Positions 22,996 through 34,864 of a stretch of 64,000 nt of DNA are shown here, piece by piece. The notes below the pieces were generated by a model. That model was not told where the DNA came from. It was given only the letters and a program-made list of their open reading frames with translations, and made no database searches. Source of the stretch: Ceratodon purpureus (Eukaryota; Streptophyta; Bryopsida; Pseudoditrichales; Ditrichaceae); contig CM026426.1 of the NCBI GenBank assembly GCA_014871385.1, positions 31,517,386 to 31,581,385 of the forward strand, read 5' to 3'. The first letter of the stretch is position 1, and the number at the start of each line of letters is the position of its first letter. A program made the position numbers and the translations under genes.

Positions 22996-23631
22996 TGTTA
23001 AAGGATGATTTTACTACACCCTGAAATTCTATTTTGCCCCAACTAAGTATTCTGAAAACCCAAGAAAAATTTGAGTACCCACCTAGCTTTTACTGATTCT
23101 ACTATCCTGCCCTTGGACTGTACTAGGAAAACCCGACTTCCACCCCCTTACAGTAATCAATGCAACACCTCCACTCTCAATTCTCACTGAAACCCTAGCA
23201 TTCAATGGACACCATCATTATTAATTCCAAAGCTCTTTTAACATTACTCTTCAAAAGTACAATGATCCTGGCCTTGATTAGGTCTGTGCTGATACGGTAT
23301 TATCTCCTAACTCCCAAGCTCCTAATTCTAACCTCCATAGCCTCAAGAAAGCTCAAAAGAGTGTGAGAGAGTGAGAGAGAGTGAGAGCCGCCACAGCCTC
23401 CCTCCTCACAACCCTAGTTGCCTTCATCCATCCAAACCCTAGTTGCCTTCATCCATCCGTCCATTTATCATCCAAGTCAAAAGTTCATCCGATTTTCAAA
23501 ACTTCATCCAAAATATAGTAACTGTGAAGTAAGCAATAACATACTGTTTTACAGCTCACCCTAGGTTACTGTACTTGCTCTCTTAATTACTGTTCTTGCT
23601 CCTAGCTAAAGAGTAAAATATACCATCAACA
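22996..23631 (-). mobile_element. Element A, 3' LTR
   Basis: 636 bp. On the plus strand it starts TGTTAAAGG and ends ATCAACA, giving TG...CA on the element strand. A polypurine tract follows at 23,632-23,646. Confidence 0.85.
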
Positions 23632-23915
23632 TTATCCCCCTTTTAGTCTGCATCTGCCCTCAAAGGCTCCGGTTTTTATGTAGTTAACCAAAAAAATAAA
23701 AAGTGTCAAAAGATTTAAAAAAAGTCTTCTAATGGTCCTTCCAGTGTTCTACTTAAATCTACTTCCTAGCCACTAGTAGGTGTCGTCTTGATGGCTGCCA
23801 CAATTGATTCTCCTAGTGTCTTTGCTGGTCCTGGTGGTGTGGCTTTTGTCTGAATCGGAACTCCTGGTGTCTCCTCCGCTGTGTGGACTGTGGCTGGAAC
23901 TAGTGCTGGTAGGGT

Positions 23916-23919
23916 TGAG
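23916..23919. repeat. Probable target-site duplication TGAG, left copy
   Basis: TGAG here and at 36,886-36,889 flank transposon B exactly at matching distance from its inverted ends. Four bases could match by chance; the TIRs and interrupted host element add weight. Confidence 0.6.
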
Positions 23920-23920
23920 G

Positions 23921-23940
23921 GGTGTAAGTAGGCTAGACTC
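23921..23940 (+). repeat. Transposon B left terminal inverted repeat
   Basis: Begins GGTGTAAGTAGGCTAG. It pairs with 36,865-36,884 in inverted orientation with one mismatch. Confidence 0.8.
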
Positions 23941-24519
23941 TATACGTTTTTGAGTCACAGTGCCATTTTCGAAGACAGGTTCAGTTTGCACTTGATATCG
24001 CTTGAACTGAGAAGTTTATTTTCCCATATTTTTTTTTATTAACTAGACATGTTTCATGTAAAGATCCTGTGTGCATTGTCGCTTTCTTGAAAAACCACGT
24101 TCAGTGGGAGAAATTTGTACTTTTAGTATAGTTAGTAAAATGTCACAGGGTGCGTGTTCATACAAAAGTACAAATTTCTGTATCTTGGGAAGTTAAAGTA
24201 CTTTTTTTTTTCGGCAATGAAGATAAGGAGGGGAAGTGGCTTGGAATCTACTCTCACTGTCAAGTCTGCCACTCACAACTGGCAGAAATCTTAGAAACAA
24301 GTTAGTTTTGGTTTGCAATCGATATCTGGTAGGAAAATGAAGCTTTTTTCAATCGGATTGAAGATTCTAGATGCGAGCAGCTAGTTCTAGATTGTCTTTT
24401 GGTTGATTTCAGAAAAAGTAAAATTTACTGTTACTTATGTTTAGGCGCATGATTCTGTCATTTTGATACCCTGAGTACTCTTAGTATATGTTTGTACTCT
24501 GGTCGGAGGAATATGACTT

Positions 24520-24668
24520 AAATGCGCATCCTGGATATTACAGGAAATTCTACGCATCCTGGTTATTACTAACAAACAATGCGCATCCTGGGTATCACTC
24601 AGAAATCAATGCGCATCCTAACGTTTTACTGACAAATCTACGCATCTTGGGTATTAGGGACAAATCAA
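24520..24668. repeat. Subterminal tandem repeat, five units
   Basis: Five degenerate units of about 29-32 bp, each with (A/G)CGCATC(C/T)TGG followed by TATTACT and ACAAATC-like sequence. The position near the transposon end could mean a transposase-binding array. Confidence 0.8.
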
Positions 24669-24901
24669 TTCCTCTTGGACGCCGGTCCTTGGCGACGCCG
24701 CCACTACATCCTTGGCCACGTCATCGTCGTCTCTCTTAGTCCCTCGTCTGCTGGCGCGTCCGGGGTGTTGTGTGATTCTGTGCGTTCTAGGTTGTTATCG
24801 AAGCTTTCCTTGTGTTTGTAATTTTGTCAATCTTTTTTGCAGTGGAGAACTGACGCTCATGGATTCAGAAGTTGTTTGTCTTTGTCCTTGAAATGTGAAA
24901 A

Positions 24902-27900
24902 ATGGTGACGTCTACAGAACGCCCAGTTGTTCTGGTTCAGAAACTTATTACATCATATTTCACTGCAAGTGCTCCTATTGAGTCGGGTTCTCGTAGTTTG
25001 AGGTTGATTAGTGAGAGCAGTGACTCCGGATACGTTTTTTGTTTAAAAACTCCTGTTTCTAAGCAAGGAAATATAGCATTTAATCTAGGAGAGTGCAACA
25101 GAAAGGACGGGTCAAGAAGGCGTGTTCTATTTGGTACCTCACAGTTAGCAATGTATTCCAGCAGTCCCTTCTTTGTTGCAAATTCTCTTTCTTCTGTGAG
25201 ACTTCCCTGTGAGTCTTCAAGTGATAGGTGCTCATTTGTTTCGGCCAGGACGTGAGAAGGTCAATTTACGAGGGTGAGTTACATGACATTCTCATGAAAC
25301 AATGTTGATTTTTCTGGCCAACTTCTTTCTCCATGCATAGGTTACATTGGATCTTGTTAGTTTCGCAACTTTTGAACCACGTACTCTGGTTTCTAGTAGA
25401 CGATTGATGTCTGCATGCCTTTGAACTGTATGTTATTTTGTCCTGGAATGGGTAACGTCGCTAAGAGACAAAGGGTGCGAAATGGCATCAATCGCCCGGG
25501 TCCAGCAGCTAGGGCCACTACAGCTCGCTTCCATGAAGAGCAGCGCACTTTGGAGACTGAGAACGCAAGAGAAAGGAAATCTCGCCAAAGATCACGAGAC
25601 ACAGAAAGACACAAGGAAGCTCTTATTTTAGCGTCTACAGCACTCGATGTTGAGGTGGACGATAGTCTATCAGTGAGAGAATTGAACTGAATCTCACTTT
25701 GTGTAGCGCAGTATTTAGTTTAGGAGTTGAGATGCTGTCCCGGTCCCCAGAGTAGGAGATATGTTGTGGAGAGGGTATTGCGCCATAACACTGTATTGCC
25801 GTTGCTACCTGAGTACTATGCTCCGCCACAAGAAGCCAAGGCCATTCATTCGTTCATTGAGAACTTTAAGAATGAGTTGCAATTAGTAAAGGTGGCTAAC
25901 TCCAACGAGTTGTTAGCCAGGAAGAGTGCTCTATTGGATGCAGCAGTTAGCTTGGGAATTGATGGTGTGAGACCATTGTCCCGTGCTTTGGAAACGTTAG
26001 AACTAAGCATCAATATTGCTTTGAATAGAAGGATTCAGGCCGCTGATACTGAGGAAACGGTGTTAGGTCTTCGCTTACATCGCAAGAAGAGAGAGGGTCT
26101 CTCTGACTACGTCAAAGATTGCATCGAGCTATCGTGGAATGCCCAGACTAAGGTATCCTCAAACAGAAAGGACTTTATCAAACACAAAGTAGGTCGAAAA
26201 GATTGGGCTGAGCCTCATTCGACTCATTATCTATGTGATTGTCAGGTATGTTGATTCTCAGGTACTGTTTAGTCTTTGTTATTATCCCCCTGTTCTGGAG
26301 TCCTAATACAGTGGACCAAAACCTGATACACTTTTCAAGTCGTCCTGAGGAAGTGCTACTTTTTGTATAAATAGTGTTTTATAGTGATTAAAAGATGGAC
26401 ACACTTAGAGAAACCAGTGAGCGTTAGGAGCTGTCTAGTACATCCGGTATTTGGAGTACAATATTAGCCCGGGCCACTAGTATTCCTAAGAATGTGCAGA
26501 ATTGTTCTTATAGTAGTTAAAGGTGTTAATGTATAGCCCGAAGCACTTTGTTCAACTATTGTACAATGCGGAAGTTTGAGCTTGTACATTTTTTACTTCG
26601 AACCTCGAAGGCAGTGTAGAAAAACAAGTCAAGTAGGTGCTCATGTACTTTATGTTGCTAGTTAAGTACCCTGAGTACATATGGCATCGTCAAATATAAA
26701 TGGTACTAGGATGCGCCTGTACTTATGAACAGTTGATGGTAAAGTTTAGAAGAAACTACCAATTTATGTACTTAGTGTATGTATCCAATGTACTATTGTA
26801 GTCTGTCCACTTAGAAACCCAAAGCTGCGAATACAAACCGGAACACATGCATCACTTATAGTACATTGTGGTGATACTTTCTGTACAATTAGTATGTTTC
26901 GTAACTTTGTTATGTACATGGTTTACAAAAAGGTCCTAATTGTACCTATTGTGCATCCTCTTGAGTTTTGCAGACCTCGTTCTTCTTGTGGTTCAAGGAA
27001 GTTCACCCGGAGTGTAGTGTGCGGCAGAGAGCATTTGAGAGGCTGAAGCCGTGGTGGGTGCGGAAATTGAAGGAGAGAAATACATGTTGCTGTATTTACC
27101 ACGTCCAGATGGAGTTCATGAAGATTGGACTGAGGAATCCGCGAGACAAACTGCGAGGGCTACGCGTTCACTGTGTTTGTGTTTGTGTTATTTGCAAAGG
27201 CGATGCAGAGGAGATTTGCCGTGCTGCTGACCACATTTTTGAGCGGATAAACTTATTATGGGAAGCATGTGTGTGTCCGAAAGGAGAGTTTAATGTGTGG
27301 CATAAACTGGAATGCCCTATGGGAGATTGTTCTAGCTGTGGTTTTCATTTGCTCTCATTTTGTCCTCTTGAGAAGTCTGTTTCTAACACATTTTCCTTGA
27401 AGTGGAAGTGTTTCGAGTACTACCAAGTGGGAGTGGACACTCGGACTGGAAAAGCCAAGAAAAGAATTTGGGAGGCTTTCAACGAGACACCGGCACATGA
27501 ATTTTTATCATACATGGAGAAAACCGTCACTACCTTCATCACGCACAACTTCAAAGCTCGATGGCAAGATGAGCAATGCCAGCTGATGATGAAGAATGTG
27601 CCTGAGGAAGTTGTTGTGTCCCACATTGACTTTGCTGAAAATTATAGCTTTGCCATCCAGAATGAGGTGCAAAGCTTGTATTATTTCAGCACAAGTGTGA
27701 CCATATTAGTTCACATTACAATGTGGAAAGAAGGAGACCAGACTTTGAAGCAGACGCACTTTTCTATCTCTGATGACAAATCCCACGATTCTGCTTTTGT
27801 ACAGCATTGCATGATGTTGCATTGGGATTGGCTAATTGACTCTGGATTAACAGCGGAGGAGCATTGGGTCTACAGTGACGGTTGTAGTGCACAATTTAAG

Positions 27901-28569
27901 TGTGCAACAGCTATGTACTTTGTGGCACGGTACCCTGGGCTTACTGGAGGGTGCAAAATGAATTGGAACTTCTTTGAATCCGCTTATGGAAAGGGTGAAT
28001 GGGATGGTGCACGGGTTGTTGTGAAGAGGGCCTTGGCTGCCGAGCAAATCACGAATCCATTGAGGCCCCTGCGAAATGCAGCCGAAGTGGTGGATTTCCT
28101 CGAGGAGAAGTATACAGAACGTGTACCAAGCTCATATGCGCGAGCTACAACTCCCCCTCTTTCTCGTGTTTTTTCGTTGGTTGGAGATACAGCTGTAGAT
28201 CATGTACATAATAGTATCAAGTGCCATACTTTGCCAGGCTCCAAAAGTCTTTATTCTATTTTAGGCTTCTCCATAACAGACCCTACTCTGCTTAGGACTC
28301 GTGAGTTGTCATGCTTTTGTATCCCATGTATAGATGGTGAATGGACTGATTGTGAGAACTCAGCACATGTGCAGGAATGGCGGATTCAAAGGTTGCTACC
28401 CTTTAGCGTTGCTACTGTAGCTCAACAAATCGAAGATATGGACGATGAAGCAAATTGGGTGTATGATGGTATTTTAGAAGAGTTTGGCGATTTGATAGAA
28501 ATTGGTGACAACTTCATGATACCTGCAGAAGAAGGTAACGAAGATGGGGTGGAATATTACATTCTCTAG
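24902..28569 (+). CDS. Transposase gene of transposon B (multi-exon)
   Basis: Phase-consistent exons: about 25,415-25,672 (possible start MGNVAKRQRV), 25,724-26,245 and 26,974-28,569, with junctions TCA|GTGAGA..TTTAG|GAG and CAG|GTATGT..TTTTGCAG|ACC. A frame at 24,902-25,251, ending GAC|GTGAGA, is a possible first exon, but its phase does not fit the next. The last exon starts with a Cys-rich zinc-type region (VHCVCVCVICKG, CPMGDCSSCGFHLLSFC). An RNase H-like DDE core follows: Asp in SHIDFAENY (exon residue 219), Asp in YSDGCSAQFK (302) and Glu in NFFESAYGKGEWDGA (335). Similar proteins occur in many animal genomes as transposase-like genes. No internal stop was found; it ends in TAG. Confidence 0.72.
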
Positions 28570-28930
28570 TGTGTGGCCAAGAAGTTTGTGTTACAAGAGT
28601 CCATGACTTGTCCGTGGGGGGGGGGGAGGGGTATTTAGTGCTGGAGATGCTGTGATTTGAGCAAAATATTTCAAGAAGTATGGGCGTGGAGAGGAGACGT
28701 ACGTGCTTTGTGACAAGGCAGTTCATGCTCATGTAGAGGCTCATCTGGTTCGTGCTTGCAAGTTTACTATGATTCGTGCTTCCCATAGGGTAAAGGGAAC
28801 CCCTGTATACAAGGTGTCCACTGAAACACAACAGATATGTGAAGAAGCCTTACGGGAGTGGTGGGCATTTAATGGTGATTAAGTATGTTCCATTGATCAG
28901 TTTAGGAGGTCCTTCCGAAGGTTGTTTCTT

Positions 28931-29052
28931 TTGGTTAGAAGTATCTGTAGATACTGTGTAGGTTTTGGTCGAAGGATTGGTTAGAAGTATCTGTAGATAT
29001 TGTGTAGGTTTTGGTTGAAGGGTTGGTTAAAAGTATCTCTAGATACTGTGTG
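28931..29052. repeat. 46-bp tandem repeat, about 2.6 copies
   Basis: Units beginning TTGGTTAGAAGTATCTGTAG at 28,931, 28,977 and 29,023, just past the transposase 3' end. Confidence 0.85.
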
Positions 29053-29418
29053 AACCATGAGTATTAACAAATAGTTGTGAGTTTTTAAACTCACTTTCAT
29101 TTGTAATGGTTTCCTATCTGAACCTGTAGTTGCTCTTTGATTCAGTTATTTGTATGTGAGACTTAGAAGTTGTTAACATAGAATGACTCCTTTTTCAGTT
29201 ATTGAAGGTGTGGTATATGGGTGAGGACTAGGACTTACTGTATTGCTCGAGTGCTATGTTTTGAGGAGCCAGAACTTCAAATTTTAATAAGTTCCTGAGT
29301 TGTCAAAATTATGGTTCGAGGGCTCTCTCGGCTGCCAAGACATCTTGAGTTGTCAAGTTTTAATAAGTTCCTCAGTTCCTGAGTACATGTACATTAAGTA
29401 CATTTTGTACATTTACCG
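29053..29418. other. Convergent 3' region between transposase and SET gene
   Basis: No gene seen. It lies between two genes that face each other, so terminators or poly(A) signals of both are expected here. GTACATGTAC-type short repeats lie near 29,382-29,411. Confidence 0.4.
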
Positions 29419-31849
29419 CTAGAATATTACTACCTCTAAAAGCCTGACAGCACGAGTTCTAAGCCATCTGGTCCTACGTGGCTTAGGTGGATATCGGGTT
29501 GATCTTCGCTGATACAAGGTTGGCAACACCTTGTCCTTGCACAAGATACTGTTACACCTACAATGAAAGACAGATTGTGATGGTCCGTTGTGTTTGAAAC
29601 ATGTGCCGTAATCCCACGTCAACTCTTCTCCAACTTCAATGATACGATTCGAAAAGAAGGCCACATGATAGCAGTGGCGATCGACACTCTCAATTGAAAC
29701 ATGTACGTCCACCAGATTCGGATCCCCACACCTGCAATGTCCAGGGACAAGAGTCAGTCCTAGCAAAGAAGTAGAACACAAAGAAACAACAAAAAATGCA
29801 AAATGTATTGTACCTGTGGTTCAAAAATCTGGCCACGTTTCCGAAGTGAGTGGAATCCAAGCACAAAGCACTACTGTCATCTACCTTTTGCTCAGTAGCC
29901 CAGTCCGCATCAACTGCCATACTATAGGTAAGAGAGCCATCTGCCCGCTCATTTCTAACAATGAGTTCAGCATTGGTTAAAATCTCGCCTGTCAATTTGA
30001 AAACAAATTCGCCTTTGGGTATACGCTCAGCTGCTCGAATCCCCCATCCCGTTAGGGCTGTATGAAAGACCTCTAACTGGACCTTCATGCCCTGCTGAAC
30101 AACACGATTGCCAAAGTCACTACTGCACGTGCACTTAACATTACATTCTTTAAGGAAAATACTAGGAACATGACCCTCGCATATTTCCACACCCCTAATA
30201 CATGGGGCACCCTTCTTACAGAAACGTGCATCGCTCTTGTTGCCCCCCTCGATGAACTCATCTGCCAGCCTTCCTCCAAGGTATGCACTCTGACCGCCAA
30301 CATTTGCTTGGCATGAACAGGCAGCATCCGCACCGATGCAACTGTTGGAACATTGACAATAGTCCCCAGGTCGCAGGCTATCAAGTGTCTGAGGTACCAT
30401 TGCTTTATCAAAAATTACACTATTCTGCATGTACTGAAAATAAGGCAAATCAAGATCATTAGAAAGCAACTCGGACAGGAGTCTTCTCCTGCCCCTTAGA
30501 CAAATCTTCAGCATCATACCAAGTTTCACCCTGATTATTATCACATCCCAACAACCAAGCTTCCCACGTCTTATTCCAAGCAAAAAACTGAATCAATGTC
30601 TTAAAAAATACCAATGAATACACGAAGTGTGTTAGATTGACATTCAAATGAAGCCTTGGTATGAGGGAGGGATCCTCACAATCTGTTGTATTAAAAAAAA
30701 GAAAAACGCACAGTAAGAGCTCACCATTGCAGCTCAGTGGACCAAATCCCAACTATAAATGCACTGAAAAAAAAAACCACTGCTCTAGACCTATTTTGTA
30801 GTGGCACCCCTCGCCTGTTTCTGCGAGGAAGTGCCACCTACCTTTTGACCCTTTCTCTTCTTCACTGTGACCTTGGTAACCACTTCTGCCTCACCTTCCT
30901 AAGCAGTACGTGATCTGGTCTTTTGACTTGTGTCTGAAACTGGACCCGGACTATCGGTACCCCGAGGAAGCTCTGATAAGTCCTTCAAAGTCCTCTTCCC
31001 TATGGAGTACAGATTCTCAGGGGCGACCATATTTTCTGGTTCTAAATCATCTAACTCTTTCTGCTCCTTTTCACTCCTTGCCTTGACCTCCCGTGGTGAT
31101 GTCAACGCTGGTTTAGGGAGTAGCTCTTATCCCGCCTCCACTGCCGTAGCTGGGGCCTCGACTGCCACCGCTGTGGTGTGAACCTCCTTCGAGACTGGCA
31201 ATTCTTCAACCAAACGCTCAAGCGTAGAAGCCTTTGGCGTTGTAGCCTCCACCTGCTGCACCCTATCCCCCAACCCTTCTCCAATGATGTCCTCAAAGTC
31301 CTCTTTGCTTTTGACTGCAATCCCTTTTCGTCGCTACCCTACCAAGCATTGAGATCCTGATTTGGACACCACCGGGCTTCTACCTCCACCTCTCTCTAGC
31401 TCGATCGCAATCCCAATCGCCAATCCCTCCTTTTCCCCAGAAGGAGCTCTCGAAAGTCCTAACTAGGGCCTAGGACGCTCCTAAATGTGAAATCTAGCGC
31501 TGCCATGGCTGCTCTCCAATGAAGTCATGCCACAGTCTTTGAACTCTGCCCCCTCACATTCTGAAATCTCTAGTTGAGAGTCCTCCTGGCCTTGTAGCGT
31601 AGGGTCTTGCAGACTCAAATTTGTCTCCAGTTCTTGCTTTTCCCCTTGTGTAGCATCCTTGGAATCAACGTCATTCTCTTCAATGATATTTGAAAGGTAC
31701 AATAACACAATCACATGATACCTTACTGTACCCCGAATACAAAGAAGCCTCACCACAAAAAAGAACAGAAATAGACATGAAGCAATAAAAATGTACAAAG
31801 TATAGAAATGTACAAAGACTTGCACCACAGAAAGTATAGGAATGTACAT
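29419..31849 (-). pseudogene. SUVR4-like histone-lysine methyltransferase, cargo of transposon B
   Basis: The C-terminal half is clear: pre-SET cysteines (CQCSNSCIGADAACSC, CKKGAPC), then GWGIRAAERIPKGEFVF, GEILTNAELIVRN and RFLNHR at 30,433-29,814. After an intron (CACAG|GTACAA .. CATTGCAG|G), the next exon at 29,731-29,419 gives a CGDPN continuation, EELTWDYG and the post-SET CRCNSILC. This matches plant SUVR H3K9-type enzymes. The last pre-SET zinc ligand is Phe (SSDFGNRVV). A frame slip or splice lies near 30,470. The N-terminal frame (31,849-30,842, acidic, ending at donor AAAAG|GTAGGT) has TAG at 31,481, 31,463, 31,334 and 30,899, and TAA at 31,127. It is probably inactive, unless introns or readthrough explain these. 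Confidence 0.75.
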
Positions 31850-32070
31850 TCAAGGAATAGAAATGTATAAGAAATAGAAATGTATAAAGAATAGAAATGT
31901 ACTAAGCCAAAAGGATGTACTGAAAATACAGATGTACTCCCCATAACGCACTCTAAGTAATCTCAAAACAACACTGTACTAAAAAACGAAAACGTACTTA
32001 GAATACCACTGTAGAAAGATTACCAATGTACTCAGAATACCAATGAACTAAGAATACAAAGCGTACAACT
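31790..32070. repeat. Degenerate GTAC-rich short repeats
   Basis: Repeated AATGTAC, ATAGAAATGTA and GAATACCAATGTAC elements spaced 12-20 bp, between the SET and RING genes. Similar GTAC richness is seen in the transposase intron (26,290-26,960). Confidence 0.6.
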
Positions 32071-32099
32071 AGTAAATAAAGTTCTATAGTATTTCTGTT

Positions 32100-34532
32100 T
32101 CATGAAAGTAGTGGTTTAGTAGTACTAGGCCTAGGGAGCGTGAAGTACCCGTTGTACTCAGAAACCAACCGTTCAATATTGTTTTCCTTAAGCACCTAAG
32201 AAACAAAGTACAAAGTACATAGAAAATACCTGTTGTAGGTCCTCCCAGTACGTTCTTGTTTATGGATCCTGTAGTCAGCAAAAAAAGAGTATGTCAATGA
32301 AAGTCCTCAAAGTATCCTTATAGAACAGAAGTGCCTAACCACAACTAGCAAGTACTAATCGTCTACATGCGGTGCAAATGGTGCATCATGTGTGGACTTT
32401 TAGCAGGGCAGAGAATACAAAACATAGCCTCTAATTATCTAATAGGGAACATGTACAAGTCGTAATGTACAAAGAATTCAGGGAAGGAACAGAATCACAT
32501 GAATTACATAAGAAGTAGAAACCCTGAAAGCAAAAACCATAAGTGTACATGAATTCACACGATTTGAAACACATATCCAAAGCCTCGGTTAAAACCCAAA
32601 CTTACCAATTGCCGGTAACTTGGACCTAGCTTGGTCTATTCTGTCCTTCATAATTCTCTTCCTCTCTTCAGCCAACCCAAGCGTTAATTCCCTTTGTGAT
32701 AGCTCTGCATCAGGCTCTCCCCAACCAAAGCTTTGATGCTACGCTGGATGAGACAACTTGAAGCAACCCTCAGCCATACACTTGCAATTTTGAGAAAAAA
32801 CAACTGAAGCACAAAAGGGATGATACAAATGCTTGCACGAGGATACTACAATGTCACTCTGAGGAAATGGGAATGAACACAAACTGCAAGTAGTGATTCT
32901 AATAAACTTGCTGTCATCCCAAAAATCACGTGATGGCGAAGGACGGTCCCCGAGAGAGTACACCATTGGCCATGGTAAGCAGTTCAATGTACTCCTTTCT
33001 GCCGTCAGCTAAAATTTTTCCGCTGCTAGAGCATTGAATTGTAGCTGGCTCGTTTCCAAGCTTCTTGTCAATGACGCCATGGCAGCTTCAGCCTTCCCGA
33101 GCTCCACTCTTGCGGCTTTCACCTAAGCAGCCTCCTCCTCCATCTGCTCTTGAATTCCTTCCATCTTTATCATTTTTTTGAATGTGTCTTTGCCTGATTC
33201 CTGAAGTGTCTTGATGAATGCCTTCTTCTGCACCTCCTGCTTCTGTAAGGAAAGCAAGCCCTAATCAGATTGCTTGCAATTCAGCGAACATTCTTCAAGC
33301 CTCTGTCTTGCCTCCTTCTTCAAGCCCCGAAGGTGTTGCTGCTCCAAATGAATTGCCTCCATCAGCTATCTCACTTCTAGCAAGCGCTCGTCAAGAACCT
33401 CCTTTTTCAGAACCAAACCTGTGAATGCCCCTCCAGCAGTCTCTTGCACGCAAACCCCTGAAGCCATCTTGGACTCCTTGCCCGCACCATTGCAATCACC
33501 GGTCGAGACAGCTGTGGAGAGACGTCGCGACTTCATTGCATTTCCCCTCTCCTGAGAGCCATCGAGCAGGGCCCTCTTCTTCCCGTTGCTTTCCTCCTCC
33601 CTCTCCGTCTTCACCCTGAATTCCCGCCACTCCTTGCCTCGCACATCCAACTTTTTCTTCCCCTCCGCAGTGATGGACGCAGCCATGGCTTTCTTCAGTT
33701 CTTCGAGCTTTTGTCGGTCCAAGGTGTATCGACTGCGCTGCCCCTTGTTAGTCTCCTCCCCAAACGCACACCAGTTCACCCTACCGCAACCTTCTTCGTA
33801 CTCAAGCGCCACCCCTTCTGCAAAATGAATTGTAACAAGATTTAGTGTTTCATCCTCTCCATGCTGATAGAGGATTGGGTGCAAATACCTCACTCTTTGT
33901 ACAACCTCCTGCACATTGCAATCACCCCACGCATACCCAGCCCTACCCAATTCCCAATATGGCTTCCTAAAGAGCTTCCTCAAAGTCTCTGCAAGGATAG
34001 TGTTCTTGCAAAAGTGATGGGGGTTCTCGCCTTCGTCCTCAAGTGCAAACTCCGTCTTGAAATCGATCTTCTTCAGCTGTCGGGGAGGCTTCTTCAATCG
34101 CGCGATTTTGTCCTCAACGTCCTCAACAGACCTATATACCTTGAGCGGTCGATCCTTCCCCTTCTCCTTCGTCTTTGCAGTAGTTCTCTCACCCCCGACT
34201 TGCAGCTCCCTCAACTCCCCCTCATTACCGCTTGGCACACCCGATCTCCCTGAACGCGCCGCTAAGCTGCTGGACTTCGACCGCTGCTCTTCAGACTTCA
34301 GAGGAGCTTCGCCGACGCTCCCAGAATCCCAATTCCCCTCCTTTGCTTGCGCACCTCGCTGGTTCTCTTCTTCAATTGCTGAAACTACAGCGCCTTCTTC
34401 GGGGCTCCCCAATGCGCGCTTCCCCTCCAGCCCTTGCGCATCCTCGAGGTCCTCGTTCTCCACAACTCCCACCTTCTGTTTTGGGCGCACACGCCCCATT
34501 TCGATACTCCCTTGCAACTGCCCTAAACCCAC
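32100..34532 (-). CDS. Coiled-coil/RING-like gene, cargo of transposon B, five in-frame TAG
   Basis: One frame runs from ATG 34,532 to a donor at 32,606 (AATTG|GTAAG), with no TAA, TGA or frameshift over about 640 codons. TAG codons lie at 33,366, 33,261, 33,123, 33,009 and 32,739. Order: acidic/basic N-terminus; a globular domain (EFALEDEGENPHHFCKNT, YLHPILYQHGEDETLNLV, CGRVNWCAFGEE); a Gln-rich coiled coil; and a RING-like finger (CSLCSF, SSCKHLYHPFC, CKCMAEGC). Small 3' exons are likely: 32,269-32,231 (after GACTACAG) and about 32,190-32,100, ending TGA. Layout parallels the RING gene at 7178-9684, so an E3-like role is possible. Confidence 0.6.
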
Positions 34533-34864
34533 AATACCGAAACCAAACTCTCGAACCTACAAGCAGCACGTCGTCACAAGTTTAGAAACCAAAGTGGCGC
34601 GAAGGCAATACAATTCTCGCTTCTCCAACGAGAGAGACGACGGTGACCGGGGATCACCAGTCACTCTACTTTGAGACTACTAGGGTAACCGGTGGGCAGC
34701 GGTCACCTAAACCTGCAGAACTGGTCATCTAAGTAGATGTGACACATAGGCTCCAATCCCTCACCTAAACTTTCACATTCTGAAATGATGATTTCTGCAA
34801 AAGATCAAGTCCATTTTCTAAAAAGTTTTTAATGGTGGCCCAATTTAATCAAAAACTGACACTC
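34533..34864. other. 5' flank of the transposon B RING gene
   Basis: Likely promoter and leader. No CpG array of the 1-11 kb type was found here. Confidence 0.4.

Noticed and set aside
22996-23631. Reading the left LTR as a solo LTR unrelated to the right one
   Set aside because: Both copies share orientation, length and ends, and the same GAGTG duplication flanks the outer edges, with a polypurine tract at the inner edge of the left copy.
30899-33368. Genome-wide reassignment of TAG to Gln, as in some ulvophyte algae
   Set aside because: Kinase, hAT core, RING and integrase frames use no internal TAG over more than 2,000 codons. Some open frames end with TAG, and nearby decayed genes also carry TGA and TAA. 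Kept only as an alternative for the cargo genes.
33218-34674. Plus-strand Ser/Pro-rich frames
   Set aside because: They are antisense shadows of the transposon B RING gene.
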